This document shows positions 47,301 through 57,635 of a DNA stretch of 64,000 nucleotides, in pieces. How positions within the stretch are numbered: position 1 is the first letter of the stretch; each line of letters starts with the position of its first letter. The stretch lies in the NCBI GenBank assembly GCA_028015205.1, contig JAPWFG010000021.1, positions 2,728,001 through 2,792,000 of the forward strand. Direction: 5' to 3'. The translations under genes were made by a program, and so were the position numbers. The stretch is from Mytilisepta virgata. Lineage: Eukaryota > Mollusca > Bivalvia > Mytilida > Mytilidae. The notes beneath the pieces were generated by a model. That model made no database searches and was not told where the DNA came from. It worked only from the letters and a program-made list of their open reading frames with translations.

Positions 47301-48659
47301 CCACAATTCATAATGATAGGGAAAAGTGACTTCTAGCCATGTTAGCTTATGTCATCACTTTTCATCCGCCGTCCGTAAACTTTTTACATTTTGATCTTCT
47401 CCTCTGAAACTACTTGGTGGATTGTAACCAAACATGGTAGGAATGATGTATGGAAGGACCTCTATTAAAGTTCTGCTTTTGGTTCTGGATGGATGATTAA
47501 AATGGCTGCCAGAGGCCATCTTCTCTGAAAATACATTCTGAAATATTTTGAAACTTTGCAGGATTGATGAAAACTTTACCCTCTACAAAGGGCCCACTTT
47601 TGGTTGAGATTCACCCAATCAACCGACGGCTGCGGCTGTTCAAAGTTTCCATTGAAACCATATGGGAAAAGACTTTTTGTCAATTGCTCAGGAACAAATG
47701 GGAAGATTGTAACCAAACTTTGCAGAAAGGATGTATGGAAGGACCACTATTAAATTTCCACCTTTGTTTCTGGATGGATGAACAACATGGCCACCAGAGG
47801 CCATCTTTGATTTTTTTTGCCAATTTTCAAAAATCTTCTCCTCTGAAACTACATGATGAAATGATTTGAAAATTTGCAGGATCAACGACAATACCCTCTA
47901 CAAACGATCAACTTTTGGTTGAGATTATCTGCTCAACCAACGGCTGTGACTGTTCAAAATTTCCATTGAAACTATATGGGAAAAGACTTTTTTGTCAGTT
48001 GCTCAGGAACTAATCTTTTCCTCTGAAACTATGAATTGTTTTGAAACTTTGCAGGATTGATGACGACAGTACGCTCTATTCTAAGAGATTCATCTGATCA
48101 ACTGACGGCTGCAGCAGTTCAAATTTTACATTGAATCCATATGGGAAAAGACTTGTCATTTGCGCAGGAACTAATGGACAGACTGTAACCAATGTTGGCA
48201 GGAATCTCATATGGAAGGACAGATGCAAATAATCCACCTGTTTTTAGGTCAAATATCAAGTTTACTTTGGCATTTTGTGTTTCTTTAAAAGCCTTGTGGA
48301 TACAAAAGAGCTTACATTTTATAGTGGCCTGATAAAAGCCAGGTGAGTGATACAGGCTCTAGTTTTTGATCCCATGGATTTGTTAAAGTGTTCCATTTGC
48401 ATGTATATTCTTTCAAAATTTGAAAAAGAAATTCATGCTGTTTCGTAAAGTTATAGGCTGGTATCATTCAGTTCTAATCTTTAATTAGAATTTTTATTTC
48501 AGGGGATTTATTATCAATGATCAAAATAAACAGGAAGAAACAATGATATCAACACTTCCACTGATGACAGTGGCAGGAGATGTAAAAGATGCAGAGAGAG
48601 TCAGCACTGGTACTAAGTTTGCATTAGAGGAATGGCTGGCCAGAAGAAAGAATAAATAG
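35319..48659 (+). CDS. NUDT17: NUDT17-type Nudix hydrolase
   Basis: Seven exons join in phase into 304 residues (human NUDT17 is about 328): 35319-35399, 37906-38028, 38725-38908, 40823-40848, 41513-41614, 43786-44027, 48503-48659. The Nudix box GX5EX7REUXEEXGU is complete at residues 131-153 (GHIELNE ... RELEEETGL), so metal-dependent diphosphate hydrolysis of a nucleoside-diphosphate-linked substrate is expected. [11 protein letters not shown] and [22 protein letters not shown] match NUDT17 before the box. [11 protein letters not shown] follows it, and [15 protein letters not shown] near the C-terminus is a NUDT17 hallmark. The substrate is not known from sequence. Introns are long and repeat-filled. 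Confidence 0.92.
37906..38028 (+). CDS. NUDT17: NUDT17 exon 2
   Basis: Acceptor TATTTTTAG ends at 37905; donor GTAATG at 38029. 41 codons, phase 0: [20 protein letters not shown] and on to AVKIK. Confidence 0.8.
38725..38908 (+). CDS. NUDT17: NUDT17 exon 3
   Basis: Acceptor CCTTTACAG ends at 38724; donor GTATTA at 38909. 61 codons plus 1 nt. It holds [15 protein letters not shown] and the beta strands up to WVPPG just before the Nudix box. Confidence 0.9.
38955..39076 (+). repeat. ~122-bp direct repeat in intron 3, copy 1
   Basis: Nearly identical to 40532-40653: starts TTTGGAACTATGCGTAGTGT and ends GCTTGAGCGACTGTGGTTT. It begins about 45 nt after the exon 3 donor. Confidence 0.9.
39100..39780 (+). 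repeat. Dispersed repeat with ~170-bp tandem body
   Basis: Three units share AACTTTAACACATTATTACA, ATTCCAG.GTTATGG.ACTTA and TTTTTCACATGT. The end GACGGCTGTATCATGTGC resembles the end of the repeat at 50139-51040. Confidence 0.6.
40316..40760 (+). repeat. Dispersed repeat with hairpin start GCCCCACCACGAATGTGG
   Basis: Begins AGCCCCACCACGAATGTGGC, which folds on itself. It includes direct-repeat copy 2 (40532-40653) and a diverged third version at about 40665-40770. Confidence 0.65.
40823..40848 (+). CDS. NUDT17: NUDT17 exon 4 (26-nt micro-exon, first half of Nudix box)
   Basis: Acceptor TATTTCACAG ends at 40822; donor GTAAGT at 40849. It completes Gly130 and encodes GHIELNET. Needed to form the Nudix box; skipping it would shift the frame. 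Confidence 0.9.
41513..41614 (+). CDS. NUDT17: NUDT17 exon 5 (second half of Nudix box)
   Basis: Acceptor TTTTTCCAG ends at 41512; donor GTATGT at 41615. 34 codons: [15 protein letters not shown] with the metal-binding Glu residues, then to VLSLWE. Confidence 0.92.
41659..43096 (+). repeat. AGCTCACCTGG-type dispersed repeat, copy 1
   Basis: Starts TTAGCTCACCTGGCTATTGC and GAGCTTTTGCCATCAC; ends CTCCAGGTGAGCGATACAGG and GAGCCTCTTGTTTT. The ends are inverted to each other (AGCTCACCTGG / CCAGGTGAGC). Internal units repeat CTTCTCCTCTGAAAC-type and AGGAGTTATTGCCCTTTTTT-type phrases. Lies in NUDT17 intron 5. Confidence 0.85.
43786..44027 (+). CDS. NUDT17: NUDT17 exon 6
   Basis: Acceptor TTTTTTTTAG ends at 43785. 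It encodes [20 protein letters not shown] and on to LPTEVK. The donor GTGAGA at 44028 keeps frame with exon 7; a nearer GTAAAG at 44023 would not. Confidence 0.88.
44045..45485 (+). repeat. AGCTCACCTGG-type dispersed repeat, copy 2
   Basis: Begins 17 nt after the exon 6 donor with TTAGCTCACCTGGCCAAAGG; ends GTCAGGTGAGCGATACAGGC. The body consists of about seven ~150-bp units with GGAAGGTCCTTTACAAAGTT and CTTCTCCTCTGAAAC phrases. Confidence 0.85.
46441..48366 (+). repeat. AGCTCACCTGG-type dispersed repeat, copy 3 (possibly composite)
   Basis: Begins TTAGCTCACCTGGCCAATGG; ends GCCAGGTGAGTGATACAGGC. A second, diverged start-like phrase near 47338 (CATGTTAGCTTATGTCATCA) suggests two elements joined. 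Confidence 0.75.
48503..48659 (+). CDS. NUDT17: NUDT17 exon 7
   Basis: Acceptor TTTATTTCAG ends at 48502; TAG at 48657-48659. It encodes [21 protein letters not shown] and the conserved [21 protein letters not shown] overlaps the last codons (48651-48656). Confidence 0.92.
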
Positions 48660-48746
48660 GTAATATACCAGTAAATATTACTGTACCAAATTGTTTTTTA
48701 GTTCTTTGGAATTTTGGATAGTGGGCGAAATTTTAATTTTATATTT

Positions 48747-50092
48747 TTAGCTCACCTGTCCTAAAAGGACATGTGAGCTTTTGCCATCACTTGGCATCCG
48801 TTGTCCGTCGTAAACTTATTCAAAGATCTTCTCCTCTGAAACCACTGAACCAATTACAGCCATACTTAGTCTGAATGATCCTTAGGGTATCTAGAATAAA
48901 CTCTGTGTTTTATTTTTTTGCCCCATGAGAAACATGGCTGCCATGGCTAAAAATAGAACAAAGGGGTGAACTGCAGTTTTTGGCTTATATCTCAAAAACT
49001 AAAGCATTTAGAGCAAAACTGACTGGGGTAAAAATGTTCATCAGGTCAAGATCTACCTGCTATGAAATTTTCAGAAGAATCGGTCAACCCTTTGTTGGGT
49101 TATTGCCCCTGAAATGTTAATTTTAAGAAAATTTTGCAGTTTTAGGTTGTTATCTTGAATATTATAATAGATAAAGACAAACTGTACACAACAAAAATGT
49201 TCAGCAAAGTAAGATCTACAAATAAGTCGACATGACCAAAATCATCAGTTGACCCCTTATAGGAGTTTTTGCCTTTTAAAGACAATTTTTCACATTTTTT
49301 TCGTGATCTTTGTAAATTTTTTAAAATCTTCTCTGAAACTACAGAATCAATTTCAGCTAAACTTAAGCTGAAAGATACTTAGGGTATCTTGTATAAATCT
49401 TGTTTTTTATTTTCTTGTCCATCAAGGAACATGGCTGCCCTAGCTACATAGGTGAAAATGCACTTTTTGGCTCATATCTCGAAACTAAAGCAGTTAGGGC
49501 AAAACTGACAAGTAGTAAAAATGTTTATGAGGTCAAGATCTACCAGTCATGAAATTTTCAGACGAATTGGTCAACCCATTTTTGGGTTATTGCCCCTGAA
49601 TTGTAAATTTTAAGGAAATTTTGCAGTTTTAGGTTATTAGCTTGAATATTATTATAGATAAAGACCAACTGTAAACAGCAAAAATGTTCAGCAAAGAGAG
49701 ATCTACAAATAAGTCAAGATGACCAAAATCTTCAATTGACCCCTTATAGGAGTTTTTGCACTTGAAAGATTATTTACATGTAAACAGAAAATAATGGTCC
49801 GCTATTGTCACAGATGTTTAGGACATTTCTTGAAATAAATTAAATGGTAACTGTACAAGTAAAATGGAGCATCAAGGTCATTGAAAAAGTCCAAAGCAAC
49901 CGATGAAAAAGTCCCTAGCAACCATATCTGTTTGGGTTCAGGATTCTATATTTTAGCTGTACGGGTCAATAATAAGGAGAAAATTTTGACGGTATACATT
50001 AAATAGCAAAAATAATGATTGATGCAAGATCTACCGATACGCAAAATATAACAGGTGAGCGATTCAGGCTCTTAGGAGCCTCTTGTTTCCTT
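48747..50092 (+). repeat. AGCTCACCTGG-type dispersed repeat, copy 4
   Basis: Starts TTAGCTCACCTGTCCTAAAAG about 88 nt after the NUDT17 stop; ends AACAGGTGAGCGATTCAGGC and GGAGCCTCTTGTTT. Same orientation as copies 1-3. Confidence 0.85.
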
Positions 50093-50138
50093 TCAGACTA
50101 GTATTTACTTTCGAAGATCAAATTTACTTGTGGCACAC

Positions 50139-51040
50139 TTTTATACGCCGTCAAAATTTTGACGGGACATATGACAGGACGGTATACAAATATCCGGCGT
50201 CTGTCTGTCCGTCTGTCTGTCATAAACATGTCGCGCCATAACTTGAGAACGACTCATCCAAATTTCACGAAACTTAACATACATGTAGTTGTTTCTTATG
50301 ATGGTCAAATGATCTGTGTACTTTTTGGTGGAAATAAGATTAAAAAAGAAGTGTATTTTTTTTCACATGACACGCCGTATCTCAAAAACGATTTATGATT
50401 ATTGCATAAAACTTTACACACTTCTTAGTTATATTAATCTAAAGATTTGTATACTTTTTGGTGATGATTCAAAATTTTATTTTAGAGTTATTGAGTTTTT
50501 TGTAAAAAAAAAGGGGGGGGGTTTCACATGTTGCGCCATATCTCAAAAAGGATTTATGATTATTGCTAAAAACATTATACACTTCTCAGTTATATTAATC
50601 TAAAGATCTGTATACTTTTTGGTGATGATTCAAAATTTTATTTTAGAGTTATTGAGTTTTTTGTAAAAAAAAAGGGGGGGTTTTCACATGTCGCGCCGTA
50701 TCTCAAAAAGGATTTATGATTATTGCTTAAAACTTTATACACTTCTTAGTTATATTAATCTAAAGATCTGTTTACTTTTTGGTGATGATTCTTTATTTTA
50801 TTTTTGAGTTATTTGAATTTTTATTGAGCTTTTTGGTAAAAGAAGGTAGTCTTTTTTGGTCACATTTCGTGCTGTATCTCTATTGCTTAAAAGTTTACAC
50901 GGTTATGTTTTGCTGGGTTTCCATATACATCCCACCAGCAGCTCCACTAAATAAAGGAGGATTCCAAAAACATTTATTATGTTTTTTTCACAAAACGACG
51001 GGCGTATCATGCGCTCGTGGCGCAGCTGTTTATTTTTAAC
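50139..51040 (+). repeat. Dispersed repeat with ATACGCC...GGCGTAT ends
   Basis: Starts TTTATACGCCGTCAAAATTT with GTCTGTCTGTCCGTCTGTCT; ends ACGACGGGCGTATCATGCGC. Three to four ~165-bp units share CGCCGTATCTCAAAAA, GATTTATGATTATTGC and CTGTATACTTTTTGGTGATG. Two units carry A9G9 and A9G7 homopolymer pairs. Confidence 0.8.
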
Positions 51041-52380
51041 TAAAATGCTGCAAAAATGGGGAAAAATCTCAATTTTTACAAAATTTTAGGAGCTGGCGAA
51101 CAATTTTTTATTTTAATTTCTTGAAAAATGAAGAACTTACGGCGTATTTTCAGCATTTTTGCAAAATGAAGCAGCAAATAAAGGTTTTCTTAAAATTTAC
51201 ATAGTCCACAATCCAAAGAATGAAAGATTAATTTGGTGTGGCCGTATTAGAATATTTTTTTTTTTTATGTCCTGTCTTTAATGTTTACTGAGTCATAATA
51301 GGTTATAAAGGATATAACTTCTAGACAAAAAAAATCCACTTATCCATGTGACAAAAGCAAATTAACAGAGGATTCCTTGCTGTTATAAATCTTGAAATCA
51401 AAGGTAGGCCTAAATATCTCCCACCTCATTTATTGAATAGAAGGAAAACATGTTAAATTTCAACTTGATCTACAATTTTTGGAAAGATTGCAATTAGCTT
51501 GCAAATTGTTCCTAAGGCATGGGCCTCCAGAACCAGAATTGTGCCTTGTAGCTACTATTAGACTTGTCTTCTACTTCATAAACTGTAGTTCTAATGATGA
51601 TAGCATTTCCTAATCTTGCCGGCAAAATCGCTAAATCTCGCCGGCCTATTCATTTCTTGGCGAAGTGAAGTCGCTATCGAAATATCAGTAAATGGGAGAT
51701 AACTCATGAAATTTTTGGCACAGGTAAATTTTTGAAACAAAAAGGCGACCATCAAGAATCGGAATTTTGAAGTGGTCCACGACTTATATTGTCAATGTTT
51801 AATTGAAATAAATACAACGGCGACTTTAAACCTATTTTAATTTTATATTCAAAACTATTTAAGAGAAATCGAAATATCGTTTCATTCGTTTGTTATGAAT
51901 TGAAGATGCATGGCGTCAGGACGATGTTGCGTAATCACAAAGTATATGATCAGCTGATTGTTGTTTTGTTCTACAGTTAGGATTACAAGGAAACACCTAT
52001 GATGAAAGATAATTAGCCGTTAATAGGTTAGTTATGTGATTGAAAGTTGGCTTGGGCGACATTGAGTATGAGAATCTCGAGTTACAATGTCACAATGTTT
52101 TGACAACTTATCCTTTGATAATAAAATATATTGGTAAGCTGTGAAAATTAAATTACTCAAGTACTCAAAATTAGTAGATGAAAAGAAAATCAATAAAAAA
52201 ATAATAAAATATATGATTTGAATCTACTTTTATTTATATATATGCCATTGAAAACAGACACACAGAAAAAGCGCAACCGATACGGTGAATTAAAGTCCAC
52301 TTCTCAAGAAAAATGACCACTTCTCCCTAATCCATCCTGGAAGGAGAAGTCACTTCTCCCTCTTCAAAATCCTAGATTAG
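51041..52380. other. No gene seen
   Basis: AT-rich repeats and unique DNA. A self-complementary-looking GGAGAAGTCACTTCTCC lies near 52339. No supported frame. Confidence 0.4.
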
Positions 52381-52384
52381 GCCC

Positions 52385-52564
52385 TGTGATAGAGCTTTTT
52401 GGGAAGTTCTCTTCCATTGGTATCGTACAGATATAACTCAACATTAACAACTTCAATGAGGGAAACATCGATTGAAACTCATAGGACTGGTACTGCAGTA
52501 TAAACAGACGTGGGATGAATATTTGGTAACCCAGTCATGAAACGTTCCTGTTCAACAGCTCCAC
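52385..52564 (-). pseudogene. Exon-like fragment with one stop, unidentified
   Basis: On the minus strand TTTATTCTTTAG at 52576-52565 looks like an acceptor. One frame then reads GGAVEQERFMTGLPNIHPTS and on to VYTAVPVL, one TGA, then VSIDVSLIEVVNVELYLYDT and so on to about 52385. Composition is protein-like on both sides of the stop. No family is recognised. May be a broken exon or part of a mobile element. Confidence 0.35.
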
Positions 52565-52599
52565 CTAAAGAATAAAAATCAATGCGCCACGATATATTT

Positions 52600-55500
52600 T
52601 CACCAAGTAGTTCCTACAAATATTTATCTGATTTCTGTTATTTTTGTTCTTTATAGATATATTTACTAATAATAACAATTGAAATCTTTAAATCAATTTG
52701 GTTTGTCCTTTTGGAAATTGCAAAGCTAATTTTTGAGCGAATCACAGACTGCCGTGCGACCAAATCACTAACTGACTTGGTGTAGAAATCTGTAATACAC
52801 AGGCGTGGCTTTCATACCCTGGTACTTTGTTTGTCAACAAAGGAAGACACATTTTAAAAACTTGGAAAAAACTTGCACATTTACTTTTTTATGTGGTCTG
52901 ACAGGGATCACGCTCTTCATCAACATTGCAAAATGCGATTTTTTATTCAATCTGGCAACAGAATTCTATAGTTGGCGATATTTCTGGCGACAGAATTTTT
53001 CAATCTTTTTTTAAAAAAAAAAACTGACACTAATGTGAAAACATTTTAAAATGGTGACTAAGGAACATCATTTGTCAGTTTTATATAATTATCTATGCTA
53101 ATTGAACATTTTAAATCAGGCTTATAAACACAGCAGGTGTTTCAACAGTAAAAAAACACTTAACCAAAACCTTGCACCTACTGAGATCGTTTACACTTGA
53201 CTGCTCAATTTATTGACCACCCCCTCTGAGGACAATTCAATTTATACACTAAGGTAATACAGTGTATTTATATTATCAAAATTTTTATAATGTATTTATA
53301 TGAAAATAACTATGCATGCTATTAACACATTTAACAGGTGTTTAAAAGCATTATATCATAAAATTTCCAATCAGCAAAGATTGTGATGTCACTTCTGGTT
53401 TAACATCAACAAACACGTGTGGAACAATCCATGTTTTATTAGCCTTGCCATCAAAATAAGGTCATTTCAGATGAAAGTTAACTTTATTTCATCAAAAATA
53501 CTTTTCAGGCCATGTTATTTCAAATAGTAATGAATAAAAGAACAGTCATGTATGTTTTAAAAAGGGGGAGGGTGACAGGGCGAATAAATTTGAAACTGGC
53601 GACAAAAATGTTTGTTTTGGCAATTTTTTGGGCAACAGATTTTTGAATGGCAGCGGGCCATTTGATGCTCATAATGTGGAGATTCGTAGATGCCACTTAA
53701 TAGGATATTCGTTTGTTGGGAAGCTGTCTTGTTCAATATGGAACTCAGTAAGGGTAATCAAAGGCTTAACACTCAACTCTTGTTTAAATGTCCACACTCC
53801 AGAAGAAAACTTTAAAGAAAAGTAAATATACAAGAGAATCTCCACCAGTGCTTTCAGCACTTTCATTTAAAAAACGAGTTCCTTCTTGTTGATAATATTT
53901 GAGGTAATATTTTTAACTAACATGAACATTATATTTACCGAAATTACTGAGGAATTAAAATGAATTCCTGAACATTATTTCATAGACATGTGCGGCAGAG
54001 GAATTTATCATCAAAACGAATTTACAAGATAAACAGCTTCCTGTTACTTTTCACTGAGACTGAGAGCATTTACAGATATAGGCTTTACATTCATAGTTTT
54101 ATTTTAGCGATTATCAATTAATAAAAAGTATTATGTTGCTTTTATAAATTTAAAAGAATATTCACTCTTTTAGAATTGTCTGTTTTAAATTATGCATGTT
54201 TTGAACTTTCAGCCATTTTGTATGTTTACATTCCAGTCCAAGAAAATTGCTGTACACAAAGTAGGCAATTAAGTTACTCATTTTAATTGCTTATTATAAA
54301 AAATATATCTGCCAAAACTCTGTTTAAATTTCCATTGATAATTATATCACAATTTCAATATTGATTGTGAAATGGATATAGTTATTTATATAACTCCGTG
54401 CCTTTCTGGGAATCCCCAGACATGTGTATTAGCACTGTATAGTAAAACTTCCATGTGCGTGATTTACATAATCGATTGTCTGGATAAACTTGGAACTTGG
54501 ATTTTTTGGAGATAACATTTGAAAAGCAAGTATGAATATTTAATCTTTGCTCTATGTATAACATACGTTTATTGTCCCAAATACATTAAAACTAAGAATT
54601 TGACACATTTCCATCCAAGTTTTGAACTTTCAGCCATTTTGTTTACCTTCTGTTCCATTCACATATAACGGTATAGCAAATTATCATCCATTGTTGGGAA
54701 CTTTACTTTGAAATTAATTTATTTTCAAAACTAACTGTGCATTTTCTAATTTGATGATTATTTCTTTAATTGACCCATTATTTGAGAAAAACCTTATGAT
54801 ATGTTAGCTCAGACATGCGCATTGAATCTAAAATATTTATGTCATGTCAAGTAAAATTACGATGCAATAACAAAGAGTAAAATTTGTCATCACTTATTCA
54901 CATTGAACTCTTACTGAAAATTCTATACTTAACCCTGAATTTACATCAATTTTGAAAAAAAATACTCAATATTTCAGGAAAAAAGGAATACACTCACTGT
55001 AATTGATCTCACTTACATGTAGCAAAGGACAAATCTGTGATAAAATTCCATTTGAAATTATACACTACTACAGTTGCAATCATTCCAGCAGTGCTTTCCA
55101 GCACTTTGATTACTGGTATAATTAAATATGAAAATGTAAGGGTATGTGAGTTAGTGAAGACTCCATCTTGTAAAATTAAAACTGGAAAACATGGATTACA
55201 TCTAGAGGTCATGTGATCTTCAGTATATTGAGATATGATTAAAAAGGATTTCATAATGTAGAAGTAAACCCCATTAATCTAGATTCATAAAAATATAGTT
55301 AATACTTTGTACAGGTACTGTTAGGAAGATCCAATAACAAGTAATTCAACTTAAAAACTTTAATACAATAAATTAATGGTGTATATAAACAGTTCAATAT
55401 AACTTAAATTAAATACATGATTAAAATTCTAAAATAACTAACAAAGCATGTTAAAATTTTAAACAGATAAACAAGAGTAAATAAATTTTAAACAAAAATA

Positions 55501-56122
55501 ATGTAGCATAATTTGGAGCCTTTTCTATTCCCACAGAGATATTTGAAGAGGTTTCAGAAGAGGTCTTACTACTCAAAGTAATCTTCTGAGTGCTATACCA
55601 GTACAATGTATTTCTGAAGGCAAATTTAAAGAAGTAACTACTTACTATATTGTTTGAAAATTGCATTTCAACACAGTAAACTGAAATTTCCAGTACAGTC
55701 AGAAGAATACTTAAGACTTGTCATATATTGTATACTTTAAGTAAAATGTACCTAAATATTTTGTTTGTATTAAATCTAGGTTTTTAAATAAATCATGTTT
55801 TGTTTTCAGTTATACTTTATTAAATTTATTGAAACTGAATGAAAAATGTTTCAAGTTAAGTAAAAATTTTTACGTTTTTACTTAACCCATGTTCATATGG
55901 CTAATAAAAGACCTGAGAATTTATGGCAATTGTCCACATAACACATTACAAACATTTTGAGTCAAATTACACAAAAGATAAGGGTGGGATTTTTTGATGT
56001 AATAATTCTTCTACAATTCTAGTACTGCTGATATTTATAAATTGTAAGATATTTGAAGAAAATTGTGTATTTTAAATGATAAAAGTGTCATGTTGTTATA
56101 TTGGTATAGTATGATGTTTCTG
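52600..56122. other. No gene seen; weak dispersed repeats
   Basis: Short recurring phrases only (for example TTTTGAACTTTCAGCCATTTTG at about 54199 and again at about 54620). Polyadenylation-type TTTATT, in minus sense, lies at 55816-55830 below the minus-strand gene. Confidence 0.45.
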
Positions 56123-57635
56123 TTATTGAGGTACGTTGGTATTGTTTGGGGTAAGTCTTAACTTCTTACGAACTGATGAGTTAGCTGACATTGATAATTT
56201 CTTTGGTTTAGGTCGGTTTAATTGGTTCATGACATCATAGTCCTGATTTAACAGTGTAGGATCCACAAAATTAAGTTCAGGATTGTACTGAAATGGTGTC
56301 AGCATATCATCTAAAATGTTTGATCTAGGAAGATTCAGTGTATTTATGTTTTGTGTTGGAGGAGAAAGGAATTGCCTTGTGTTATTCTGTATAAATCGTG
56401 GAACCATGATTTGGTTCTGATTAAAGACTTTGGTGTAAGTTGAAGCAATTGTACCAGTCATATTATGTCGTGGTAATTCATTGTATACAGGGGCATTGCT
56501 TTTTTCATAGGTTGAACAAGGCTTATTTTTATTGAAAGATGTAGCTTTGCTAATATTTTGGTATGTGTTTTGGTCAGTTGAAACCCCCGACCTGTTTAAA
56601 AATAAATTTTGTGTTTTCCCATCAGGAAACACAAACTCTTGAGTGTATGGAAATGCAGAGAGAGTTCTAGAGTTTGTGTCCATGTTTCTGTCAACAATCG
56701 TGTTAACATCACTGAATATGAATGGCTGATAACGGTGTTCATTCATTGGTTGGTTTAGGTCATGGCCTCTAGGCCTTCTGCTGAATGCTACATCTGCTAC
56801 ATGTAGTTTATGATTTGAATTAGGCGTAGAATGCAATGGAAATCTCACATTTGGTAACAGTGGATCATGTTGCTGTACAAAATGTAAATTTTGTGGTGGT
56901 ATATTATAACTTGGCAAGTCATAGCCTTCATAAAGAAGGTCAACAGTTGAAGAAATTAGGTTTTGAGCATCGGTGTCCTCATTGATTTGAGCAAATGTGG
57001 CCACTGATGTCTGTCTAGGTTTATCTTGAGATGATTCCTTGCATGTGTTAGTATATACTGTAGTCTGGTGTTTGTTTTGTTTTGGTACAGTATTGGTATA
57101 GCATGGCACCCAGTCACACAGATTACTTGTATAGGTACTGGGAATGCTACTACTACTTTTGGGAATGACATTTTGCAGTTTCATAGAAGGAACCACTGGA
57201 CAAACTGGTGTTTGTTGGGCATTGTTGAAATACAATATTGGTAAATTTGATGATAAAACCTGAGTAGAATTAACAACTGTATTCATTTTAGATGATATAA
57301 CACCCATTGAAGCTTTTAAATTACAATTTGAAAGTGGTAAAGTTTTTGTTTTCTGCAAATTATCATTTTGATCTTTGATGCTAAAATCTAACACAGATGT
57401 ATGTCCTTCAGTACTGCTGTCTGGTTCGATCAGAGTATTTGTTGTTTTGTCAGCAGGATAAACTGTACGATGTATTATGTTCAAATTGACCTGTGGTGGA
57501 ATAGGTTTACTATTTGTTGTTGTAGCCTCGTTACCACTAGAAGCCACTGGTTGTTGACAAGAAACAACTGTCTTACTAATGTTGCTGCTAGGTGTTGAGA
57601 TGGAGCTTGTCTGGTTTAACTTATCATGCTTCTTC
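56123..57635 (-). CDS. PAH-like-domain protein, terminal exon
   Basis: Acceptor on the minus strand (TTCTATTTCAG, AG at 57637-57636). It continues codon AA|G, giving KKHDKLNQTSSISTPSS, then a long low-complexity region to TAA at 56123-56125. The coding start within this exon is not a true start: the frame is open back to the acceptor. Confidence 0.8.

Noticed and set aside
46409..47891. Several 67-123-codon frames on both strands
   Set aside because: They repeat the units of the AGCTCACCTGG-type dispersed repeat and carry no conserved domain.
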